Part shown: positions 1-9,639 of the stretch, one piece after another
Position numbering within the stretch: the stretch's first letter is position 1
Layout: every line of letters starts with the position of its first letter
Assembly (NCBI GenBank): GCA_015178975.1
Contig: WHVD01000027.1
Coordinates: 620,001-684,000, forward strand
From: Hysterangium stoloniferum
Lineage: Eukaryota > Basidiomycota > Agaricomycetes > Hysterangiales > Hysterangiaceae
Direction: 5' to 3'
Length of the DNA stretch: 64,000 nucleotides
Made by a program: the position numbers and the translations under genes
The notes under the pieces: model-generated
Databases searched by the model: none
What the model was told of the DNA's origin: nothing
Seen by the model: only the letters and a program-made list of their open reading frames with translations

Positions 1-2839
1 CCATATTACGGGCCCGCTCAGCGGTCCAACGATTCCCAGTTGTAGAATGGCGTCAACGAATGGAAGACTTCCACCGTCGAAGCATTTCTACCAGTCGCGG
101 TGTCGCTGGCGTTGATGCCTGGCGTCCTGCTGATGGTCGTAGCCAGAATTTAGGGCCAAATGTAGGACCTGAAGGCGAGGTCGCATTTTGGGATTCGGGC
201 GTACCTGCTGCCAGCATCTCTCGGGATGGATCGCCTGTCCGGAGGTCCCGGGAGGCATTGAATGATCAAGATGACTTACTGACGGCTCCTCGAAGGCCAC
301 GCCGGGGCTCGTTTAGTACTGATGTTTCTGAGGACGAGAGTACCCGTCATTCCAGAGATGGCACAGAAGGGCGTCCAGATTTCGGCGGGTTTTTAGCACG
401 CGCAAACCGACAAATCGCAAAGGATCAGCGACATGTCGCTGATCCTTTCTTAAGCACGACACCAGTTTTGAACCGACCCTTTGGATTGCATTCAAGAGCC
501 TCCTCTGTAGAGTCCATTGCATCTATCGTGGACGAGAAAACTGACTCTCCCCTCAACAAAGCCATTGCCACAGTAAGTGTCATCCCCGTATATGACGTCG
601 AGCATGCTAATATGTCTCTTGTAGTTCACAGATGCGGATGGTGAAGTGGTGCAAGACTTTGTTCTGAAGCTGCAAGATCTGTCGACAGATAATTCAAAGG
701 GTGACCTGTCTATTGAAAAGTTTTTGACCAAGAGCGAGGAAAAATTCTTCGATAGAGTCCGGAGGGATAGACTCTCAAGTGCAGCAAGTATTCGATCATC
801 GAACCAATCCATCCTTGAGTCACGTCCGACCTGTACGTCGTGCCGGCCTTTGATCTTGAACTGTTAAATGTTTTTAACGGATTCTATAGCTCCGACCAAT
901 TTTTCTTCTATATACCATCAGGAAGGCGGCACTGCCTACAACACCCAAGATTACAGCGGCCCGCTTATGAATCACGATCCAGCTCTTGATGGTGTCGTGA
1001 TGACCAAAACACAAATAGCTTTACAGCGTGAAATTGGTGGATGGCCTTTGTATACCATTATATTGGCACTCGGGCAGGTTGGTGACTTTTTTCTCATAGG
1101 TCATTTTCTACCCTAAACCTATTGTTTGTAGATGCTCGGTGCAACAAGCTTCCAAATTACCCTGCTGTCAGGTCAAAACTGGCAAAATAACCTGCAGTTG
1201 TACGTTCTTGGAGGGATCTTCCTTGTGGCATCTGGTGTCTGGTATACCTTGTTCCGATTGAAGCCCTCAATTTACGTACTTGCCTTCCCATGGATTTTCT
1301 ATGGCGTGGCATTCTTTCTCATCGGACTACCTTCGATTTCGCATATATTCGTTACGAAGTCGCAAATCGTCACAAATGTTGCTACCTGGTGTTATGCCAT
1401 TGCTTCTGCTGCTGCCTTTTTATACTTCGGGCTCAACTTTGGAGAAGAGGCTGTATGTTTATTCATTTATTGCCTATATAGTACCTGCATGGTAACTAAT
1501 GATGGGATTAGGGAGCTGCTACGGAAGTATGGACTCTGAGGGCATGTGTCGTACAAGGATCGCAGCAGATATGGGTCACAGCACTATGGTATTGGGGCAG
1601 TCAGCTCAGTGGCGTAACTCCTGGAAACGCCGCGCCCCCGTGGTGGATTGTGTTGATTCTGTGGCCACTTGCAGTAATGTGTATAGTCTTTTTCTGGTTG
1701 ATGCTCAAAGGACTTCCTGGTAAGTATTGCTGGGAAGCATTGAATTGTTATTCATGTTTTGGGCAGAATACTATCGCCAAGTGCCCCCCAAGGTGCCAAA
1801 CTTTATGAAAACACTTTTTCGGCGTAAACTCGTTTTGTGGTACGACCATTCTTTTTTATATTATGAGCTCACTAACATTTAATCTTCAAGGTTCTTAGCT
1901 TCTGAAGTTCTTCGTGATTATTGGCTTAGTGGCGTTAGTTTGTTTCCCTATTCATTGTTCCGTATCTGACGCATGCTAATGCAGCCTTACGGTCGTAATT
2001 GGACGTTCTTATGGAGTGCTCCAATTCCAAAGCTTGCTATCTTGGGCCTCGTCATCGCATTTTTCGTTGTTGTATGGGGAATAATGCTTTGGATTTTGAC
2101 GTATTTCAGTAAAACTCACACATGGCTGCTGCCTGTTTTTGCTGTCGGCCTTGGTGCGCCTCGTTGGTGTCAGGTAAGAAGTTTCCCTTTGGCCAAAAAT
2201 CATCAGTAACCAATGTGTTCATAGATGCTTTGGGGGACGTCCTCACTGGCTTTATACATACCTTGGGCTGGAAAATCTGGACCATACCTTGGAACATCAC
2301 TTTGGCTCTGGCTCGGTGTTCTCGATGCCATCCAAGGTGTAGGCTTAGGAATGATATTGTTACAGGTAATACTCATTACACTTCCCCCGATTCTCACAAT
2401 TCATGGTGCCTATAGACCTTATCGAGGCTTCATGTTTGTGCAACGCTTGCCTTTGCACAGGTCATTGGCTCGGTGTGCGTCATGATAGCACGAGCAACCG
2501 CTCCTAACCGCGTCGGGCCAGGCACCGTGTTCCCTGACGCTGCAAAGTGGGACTTCACTGGTGAGTATCGAAAGTTGAACTTTTGATTGTTTCTGACATT
2601 TCTTTAGGCGGTCTCAAAGGTAGCCCTATGGAATTCGCTCCATTTTGGATTGCGATGTGAGTTGGTTGAGTTTGCAAGATAATAAATAAACCTTGAATAC
2701 TCTATTGTAGGATCTGCCAGATTGTGATCGTTATTGGCTACTTTTGGTTCTATAGGAAAGAGCAGCTTTGTAAGTCGTCGATCTGCAACCCGGATGTTAT
2801 CATTCCTTATGAAATTTGGTCTTTCTAGCGCGGCCATGA
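1..2839 (+). CDS. AGS1: Cell wall alpha-1,3-glucan synthase, C-terminal part (5' end outside window)
   Basis: This is the 3' portion of an alpha-1,3-glucan synthase, the large plasma-membrane enzyme that makes and probably exports cell-wall alpha-glucan. The frame is already open at the left edge and the first residues ([16 protein letters not shown]) match the end of the family's cytoplasmic GT5-type synthase domain. A serine-rich linker follows (to about 850), then the multi-pass C-terminal region of roughly ten to twelve hydrophobic segments ([56 protein letters not shown]) thought to form the export pore. The amylase-like extracellular domain and most of the synthase domain lie upstream of the window. 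At least eight short introns interrupt the region. The last one (from gtaagtcg after KEQL to ttctag) leads into a three-codon final exon that stops at 2837-2839. A 30-bp perfect palindrome sits in the linker (419-448). Identification is firm; some exon edges are approximate. Confidence 0.93.
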
Positions 2840-3209
2840 TCCGTTTATCTCTTACTTTATCCTCCCGCATTCTCTTTTCGGACCTCCGTAGATATTTTTG
2901 TATTTCATTCTTATCTGACTACCCTCATTCTGACAATGGACAGTAATGGACAGACCCTACCATTAGATGTACTGGGACATTTAGCAGTTTGATTAGATAT
3001 TAACACCATATGGACCCCAAGATTTTAATATAGAATATCTGGCACTCTGTCTTTATTTAAAAGCGTGTGGATATCTTTGGGCCTTAGAGAACCGCCACAA
3101 CGGCATGGTCTTGAATACACATGCGACTATGGGAATCATCAACCAACAAAAAGAGTATCACGTGTGGATAGGGGGTTTATTCCGCCAGCTCACAACGAAG
3201 CTGATATGG

Positions 3210-4330
3210 CTAGATTGCGTGTCTAACTGAGGAGGTCCCCTTCTTCATGATGATGAGGGTGGTGACATATGGATATTCAAAGGTCCCTGCCTCCTCATTG
3301 ATCCATACCTTATCGTCGCCTCGCTTTACAATCTCAGTTAGTTGTGCCCGAATTTGATCCTTGTCCTCTTCAGACGCGATGGCTATGTAGCTCTTGGTAA
3401 AAGCGCGATCTATAACACCTTGGAATGTGCCCATGACAGAGTGTCTAAAGGTATTCTCTTCCGGAGCTTCAAAAGAGGACATGTAAGACGGTGTGTCGAA
3501 AGTCTGTCGCCAGAGACCAAGCCTGAACTGGGGTGTGCCCTGTTCAAACGCCTCAATAACGTGTCGCAATTGACCAACCCAAGCGGTGGAAGAGTCTGAG
3601 CAGAAAAAGTAATGCTGTCACTCTCCAAAAAAATCAGTTGAAACAAGTCAGCCGACCTTCCATGTTCCAGATGAAAACTACACGTCCTGTGGGAGAAAGG
3701 GCCCTGTTGAACTCGGCCATCGCTTTGTCGTAGTCAGGACACCAATGAAAAGCCTGAGCTGAACAACGGTTCAGAAATGTACGGCTGCCAACAGACGGAT
3801 ACTGTCACCTATGACGATGAGATCCGCCCAGCCGTCGGGCACATGGGTGTTTTGAAAAGTCCCATCTTGCACAGTAACCCTGTGATCGTCGACCGTCGAA
3901 GCGAACCGCGCTCGCATGCCTTCACCTGATTTATGGCAACCAATCAAATCGTTGGCTAGGAAATGAAACACAGAACAGAAGCACACTTGGCTCAATAGCC
4001 CGGAGCTCACGCAGAGCTGAAGACCATTCTGGATGAGCCAGAAATGCCTTAGTGAAGATCCCAGTGCCGGCGCCGAGTCTGCGTGAGATTCAGATTATAA
4101 GGGGTGTTCTTGGACTGGCAACCACATGGCTCACTCGAGTACTTTAACGGGCGCAGAGGGGTTTAGAGCAGACTTGATTGCGGCTAGAGCTGATGGAGGA
4201 TACGATGGCCGAGCTCTATACCCCGAATGAGGCTAGGTCCAGCGAGGGAGAGCATGACGCACCTATCGTAGAGTTCGTTTGTTCCTTCCCCAAAGCCTTC
4301 CTTGGCGACACGGTGGACGGAGACAGACAT
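3210..4330 (-). CDS. Class I SAM-dependent methyltransferase (UbiE/Methyltransf_11 type)
   Basis: The spliced product is about 290 residues and is a typical small class I methyltransferase. The start MSVSVHRVAKEGFGEG runs into the family hallmark YDRARPSYPP. Motif I follows as LELGAGTGIFTKAFL (SAM-binding glycine loop), then the acidic strand-2 region IEPSEGMRARF, motif DLIVIAQAFHW and the post-motif VVFIWNMED. The C-terminal third carries a tryptophan-rich substrate-cap region (WVGQLRHVIEAFEQG, RLGLWRQTFDTPSY). Five introns of about 45-65 bp are needed; the first is 4216-4262 and splits the YDR motif. The gene ends 371 bp from the stop of the convergent glucan synthase and is divergent from the LCB kinase. 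The substrate cannot be told from sequence; relatives are often annotated as generic UbiE-like or trans-aconitate-like methyltransferases. Fold assignment is strong and function is unknown. Confidence 0.85.
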
Positions 4331-5119
4331 TTGCACGTCTGTTATGGATGTTTTCAGAAAAGGAGGTCCTATAATAGGAACCGAACCGTTAAGAAAGGGG
4401 CATGTAGCAGAGCTATTTTAAATAATAACTCCTATATCCTCCAATAGCGCCGTGTCATCATCGCCATCGACCGTATGTATTTAGGTGGCTTCTCATTAGT
4501 CGACCATTGAAATAGGTTTTTAAAAAAAAAAGGAAAATGCCAAAAAAAAGGTGCTTCGTCTTTTCGCTATTAATTTCTCCCTTTCCTGCATGCATACCAA
4601 GTCCTAGCCACCAACTTAGAAGTTGGGGGCTGATTAGACAGGACTGACTAGATTATGTAATATTCCCACGGCCCAGACGCTTGGGCAATCTATGTATTAG
4701 ACAGAGTTTGAGTTAAATCGTTAGCACATGAAATTTTCTAGAGATATATAGTAAAGACCGGAATGTGAGGAATTTGTAACCGCATTTTGTTATCGGTTTC
4801 GTTCCTGGGAGTGGAGCACAGGCGCTTTTTCCGTGTCTGCACGTGCCTTGGAGGATATAACCCCCACTCGGGGCTGTTAAGGGCAAAAGACTAAACAATC
4901 GGGAATTCGTGCAAGGTATACACGCATCCTCAGGGCGCGGCTGAGGTGAGGTTTCTTTACCTAGCATGTCTTATGTAAATTAGTTTAAAAAATTCTCCCC
5001 AAGTCCTGTGCTTACGTCATCGGACCTGCCCAATGGTTAGCTTGCGTTCGTCACTATACTCAAGTGACCTAATATTTGTCCTACTTTCTTAGACTAGTCG
5101 CTCTTTATATTCCATCTCT
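4331..5119. other. Intergenic region, divergent promoters
   Basis: This 789-bp stretch separates the divergent methyltransferase and LCB kinase genes and should hold both promoters. It contains two A-runs (near 4517 and 4543) and a small hairpin with 7-bp arms near 4613-4628. I see no convincing gene, RNA gene or repeat in it. Confidence 0.5.
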
Positions 5120-7074
5120 ATGGGATCTTGCCCTTTACCACAAGAATTTTCTATCGTCGACAATCACCGCAAAAGTATTGTCCTCTCCTTCTCCAAGTCC
5201 GTCCTCAGCATACATCAGTCCAGTGCGTTTCACCATCTTTCACCCGGTCATAACCTTCACATCCCTCCATACAGCCAAACCCAAACTAGAATGCCCTTTT
5301 TACCAAGTCATATGGTCAGATGTCACCGCAGACCATAGGCTCCATGTTTCACTTCTTCGTAGAGTGCGGAAAGGGTTCGCCCTCACTACCGTCACCGGCA
5401 CTTTCGATGCAGCACTGCATAACACTGCGGAAGAATGGTCTCAGTCCTTGATGAAGGCTGCGTATGACGGTGCGATAACTCTGTTTCCTCCCAGTACTCA
5501 ATTTACCACTTGCGTGTTAGGATGCCAACTCCGGCGCAAGTTTAAAGTAGTGATCAATCCATGTGGTGGCTCGGTGCGCTTCCATATAATTTTGTCATAT
5601 GATATTCTTAACCATTGGTCAGGGAAAGGCCCAGTCCGTTTTCGATAAGAAAGTCAAACCGATTTTCGAGGCTGCAAATACCACACTCGATGTAATGGGT
5701 CAGCATACCCTTTACTATTCATCTTGCGTTTTGACAGCTGACTTCAATCAATCAGTAACTGCGTATAATGGCCATTGTTATGAATATATGAAATCCATGC
5801 CATTAGAGTATGACGCGATTGTCGTACTCTCGGGAGATGGTCTTGTCCACGAAACATTCAATGCTTTTGCGGATCGTGTAGACTCAAAGGCAGCATTCGC
5901 GACGCCTGTGGTACAAATACCCACCGGCTCCGGTAACGGATTCAGTATTGCGTTGCTTGGCTTGAAAGTATGTGACCCTTGCTCGGGTAACTCAGGAAGA
6001 CTTATGCTTTCTAGGACGGTCTTGATGTCTCTGCAGCTGCCTTGAATGCCATCAAAGGTGAAAGACGCGTCCACTTATAGTACAATAATTTTACTCTGTC
6101 CCAGGCAAACAAATGAAACTAGACCTATGCTCGGTGCTGCAGAATGGAAAACGATCAATATCTTTCATGTCTCAAGCTATAGGTTTGATGGCCGATGTCG
6201 ACTTGGGTACAGAGAAATTGCGCTGGATGGGTGATGCTCGGTTTATGCTCGGGTTTATCTGGCACGGTTAGTCTCTTTTGCTGTAGTGATTGCTCTTGCT
6301 TTTATGCCGAGTCCAGTCGGTATGAATCGGAGATGTCCTATGAAGTTGGAAATGAAGGTCGTTGCTCGTGATAAACGCCAAATGGTTCGAACCTACAGAT
6401 CAACACGGTCACTTGCGGGTTTTTCCGAGACCCAATCTGAAGACACCCATCACAAATCCTCTCTGCCAGAGACTGAAAACACAGAGGAAGAAGCAGATGA
6501 ATGGACCGTCATCGATAGAGATCTATCATATATCTAGTGGGTCACAATAGATGTCTTAACATTCCCATTCATACTAAACGTTTATCAGTGCGGGGAAGTT
6601 GCCTTATGTATCACGGTGAGCCATGCCAATGGCATATGTCCCGTGTGTTAATTCCAAACAGAGATTTAATGCAGTTTCCCCTTGCCTTATGTGATGATGG
6701 TTTAATTGATATTGTGGTACAAGAGAGGGTGAGAGGTCCATTACACACCATTGTGCGCTTACTAACCTGCCAGTTAGGCCTCTCGCATGGTTTTCTTAAA
6801 AGGCCTCGATCGAGCTGACAGAGGCAAACAATATTGGGAGCCGACTGTACGTTCTTTGTGTTGAATCTCGGTCATTATCTAGAGAAATCTAACCTGGGCG
6901 CCACAGCAACTATACTTTAAGGCAAAGGCATACCGTTTGACACCCCATGCAACAGAAGGACATCTATCTCTTGATGGCGAAAGATACCCTTATACTCCCT
7001 TCGAGGTAGAAGTGCAGCAGAGCTTGGGTACGACACTGGGGAAAGGTAGCTGGAATGTGGAATTTAATGAATGA
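5120..7074 (+). CDS. LCB4: Sphingoid long-chain base kinase (sphingosine kinase family, DAGK_cat domain)
   Basis: The enzyme phosphorylates sphingosine or phytosphingosine to the signalling lipid LCB-1-phosphate. The start chosen is the ATG at 5120, because the first exon reads IVDNHRKSIVLSFSK, like the N-terminal region of fungal LCB kinases. A 52-bp intron (5223-5274) then joins KPKLECPFYQVIWSDV. The catalytic core shows the nucleotide-binding loop INPCGGSGKAQ (split by an intron), the SGDGLVHETFNAF motif with its catalytic aspartate, and PTGSGNGFSIALL. After an acidic insert (EETENTEEEADEW type, about 6400-6520) the C-terminal lobe has YAGKLPYVSRDL, CDDGLIDIVVQE and LSLDGERYPYTPFEVEV. At least eight introns are present. 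The ending GTTLGKGSWNVEFNE is my best reading. Yeast has two paralogues (LCB4 and LCB5) and the sequence does not separate them. Confidence 0.92.
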
Positions 7075-7399
7075 CCTTTATTTATATAGGCGTGGGCAGT
7101 TTTCACATTTATAGCTAGTCAGGAAACTAAGGACACTCCTATACATTCCAATGTTTATACGATGATATCAGAGAAATGTAGTCAATGGTTTGAGATTGCA
7201 ATGTAGTCGAAAGTTACTAGTTGACCAAAAAGAGAATTGTTCGTGGCTGAGTTTCAAATGGCATCGCTTGAAACTCCGTCTGCCATACTTAAACAGCCGC
7301 ACCGTGTGTTCTCTCTCTTCCCTCAACCACGACCATCCCTGTTCATTTGCTGCGCGTTTCGCCCACCATTTAGCTGCCAGGCTCGAAGTGAGTTGTTAC

Positions 7400-7436
7400 A
7401 CGCGTGATTGTGTTGTTCGGTCGATAATTGACGCGT
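7400..7436. promoter_or_regulatory. Pair of ACGCGT (MCB) boxes upstream of histone H2B
   Basis: Two exact ACGCGT hexamers occur at 7400-7405 and 7431-7436, ending 48 bp before the H2B start codon. ACGCGT is the MluI cell-cycle box bound by MBF-type (Mbp1/Swi6-like) factors that drive G1/S genes in fungi. Placement in front of a replication-dependent histone supports a role; binding itself is inferred. Confidence 0.6.
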
Positions 7437-7483
7437 ATTCACAAGGTTCTAAACTGCAATTCAACTCCCTCAATTAACTTCCA

Positions 7484-8137
7484 ATGGCACCTAAACCTGC
7501 ATCTACGGTTGGTGGCAAGGCCCCGGCATCTGCTACAGCGTCGAAAGCTCCTGCAACGGCGTCCAAGGCTCCTGCAGCGGCCAAGAAAACCTCTAAGAAG
7601 ACTGCGCCTGCAGCTGATGGTGAGAAGAAGAAGCGCAAGAAGACCCGCAAAGAGACGTACTCCTCATACATCTACAAGTAAGTGACACGATTACAAGGTT
7701 GCTCACTCATTGCTTACGTGATTTTAGGGTACTCAAGCAAGTTCATCCAGATACTGGTATCTCCAACAAGGCCATGTACGTTCACATGAGTGGTTTCATC
7801 TTGCTATAATGCTCACTTGATGTGATAGGGCCATTTTGAACTCGTTCGTCAATGATATCTTTGAACGGATCGCAAGCGAGGCTTCCAGTGAGTGATGTAT
7901 TCTGTTTATTGGAGTGTCATATATGAACACAGCTTGCCAGAACTTGCCTCTTATTCGAAAAAATCAACCATCTCATCGCGCGAAATTCAAACTAGTGTCC
8001 GACTGATCTTGCCTGGTGAATTGTCGAAGCATGCCATCTCAGAGGGCACGAAATCAGTAACGAGTATGTTTTTAATCGTATTAGGCCTAAACTATTCCTT
8101 ATACTCTTATTCAGAGTTCAGTGCAGGTTCGAAGTAA
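7484..8137 (+). CDS. HTB1: Histone H2B
   Basis: This is core histone H2B, which pairs with H2A in the nucleosome. The lysine/alanine-rich tail ([17 protein letters not shown] to [18 protein letters not shown]) is followed by the histone fold ([68 protein letters not shown]). It ends in FSAGSK at the stop 8135-8137. The C-terminal helix carries the conserved lysine that is mono-ubiquitinated in other eukaryotes (TKSVTK). Five exons are separated by four short introns, so this is an intron-rich histone, as is usual in basidiomycetes. Length is about 143 residues, normal for fungal H2B. No H2A gene lies next to it here, unlike the divergent H2A-H2B pairs of many ascomycetes. The gene converges with the PRCC-like gene, 152 bp away. 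Confidence 0.97.
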
Positions 8138-8289
8138 GCTGTACGCTATGTGGCACGTTTTCGGTCTCTGTCCTTTTTTGCGTTCTTTGTCTGGTATTCT
8201 TTGTGTACAACTCCTTGTTTTGTAGCTCACCGCTTATCATAACCATTTAACTCAACTGTGTTATGTGTGTGATACAAACCGTCAGTGGT

Positions 8290-9530
8290 TCAAAACCCGT
8301 ACTTGTTCCCAGCCTCTTTCCTGTTCCGTTTTCCTTGTGCTATCTTTTCCTCTAATGCTTCCCGATTCTCGTAAGCCTCTGTTAATAATGTGGAAAGCTG
8401 ATGACGAGTACGCGCAACAGACCCTGCTTTTGCAGCCTGATAATGCAGTTCAGATGGGAATTGCAATGATTCTAGTAATTCTAGTCACATACCTTGATAT
8501 TCATCTTTGGAGCCTTTGGGCCACTATCTATTTTCATTGTCAGGGCCTTGCGTTCTTCTCGTTCTTTTCTGGCAAGGTCCAGCTGTGCTTGTGCATCTAC
8601 ATTCACAGTTTCATTGCCTTCAGCACCTTCAAAGCCTTTTTCAGTTCTGCCGTCAAGTCCCATAGATGACATCCATTGCTCATAATGTTTTCGGTATACT
8701 TCTGGATCATGTGCTGCCCACTCGCCTGAAGGCAATTGGTAATATCCAGGATAGGGATCAGCAGGTGACGGAGATGGGGGTTCGAATGTCGGTATTATTG
8801 GTGCGGATGAAATAGCGAATGATGATGACGGGGGTGGTGTTAGTGAGCTGCTGGCTGAAGTTGTAGTATTTTTGGGAGTGGAAGATGCTATAAAAAGAAT
8901 TTCACGGTTAACATAAAACATGAAGTAGGACGCGCAAGGGATTTGCCCACCTAGTGAGAAGAAATCGACGGATGGTACTGAGAGCGTCTTCGGTGACGGT
9001 TCGGGCTTTTCTGTGCTGTCAGCGGTAGGGGTAGCGACGGCGGCAGTAGCAGCGGCTTTGCCTTTGGTGCTTCGGGATAAGGACGGAGGCAGCAAAATTG
9101 TGGACTTGGATTCAAAATCGGCCGCAGTTGGGTCATCATCTTGTTGAGGGTAGCCACTCGCCGATGCCATAATAACGCCAACTCCCCCGCCTCCCTGTGC
9201 AGCCCCACCTAGAACCCGAGCAGGTGCGGCAGGCACTGGAATAGCTCTCTTAGGAGCAGGCAGCATCATCACTAGTGATGATGAGCCCGCTCCTGCACGG
9301 GAATCGAGGCGGGGCTTCTTCGCTGGCCTCTTTTGATTATCGTCGTCGTCGTCGTCCGAGAGACCCTTTTCGGGTTTGGCAATGGTGAAGACTGTCCGTC
9401 TGCCCTTCGACTTTGGCGGAGGAAAAGAGAATGGTGGTTTCGTGGATGCAGGCGGAGGCTTCGCCAGAGGTTGTTGTGTAGTTTCTGAATCACTGTCGTC
9501 GCTGTTGTAGGCTTCAAGTCCTCCGAGCAT
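8290..9530 (-). CDS. PRCC-like protein (PRCC C-terminal domain)
   Basis: This nuclear protein belongs to the PRCC family (proline-rich, splicing and mitotic-checkpoint associated in animals). The N-terminal half is low complexity: LGGLEAYNSDDSDSET, an Asp run (SDDDDDD), and basic nuclear-localisation-like stretches (KRPAKKPR). The C-terminal half holds the diagnostic PRCC block: DPYPGYYQLPSGEW, YRKHYEQWM and APKMNIK. After an intron that starts at gtatgtga, the last exon encodes RTRHQLSTLLTEAYENREAL and the terminal NRKEAGNKYGF that ends nearly all family members; its stop is at 8290-8292. A second intron lies inside the middle region (about 8889-8950). Start codons of this gene and NUP133 are only 109 bp apart on opposite strands. 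Molecular function in fungi is not established; family membership is clear. Confidence 0.88.
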
Positions 9531-9639
9531 TATGTGTGGCGCGTTCGTTTACGGTGAGATGCAGAATGACAATTTTGATTCCGTCGGTGCGCGTCTTTGA
9601 GCGTTTTAGAGTGGTGTCTCCTCTCGCCACTTCTAAGCA

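Noticed and set aside
4605-4632. Short hairpin that could be a terminator or small RNA
   Set aside because: Arms are only 7 bp; such hairpins are common by chance and it is not near a gene end.
8265-8669. Plus-strand hydrophobic opening resembling a small membrane protein
   Set aside because: It overlaps the last two exons of the PRCC-like gene on the minus strand, which encode the highly conserved family terminus.
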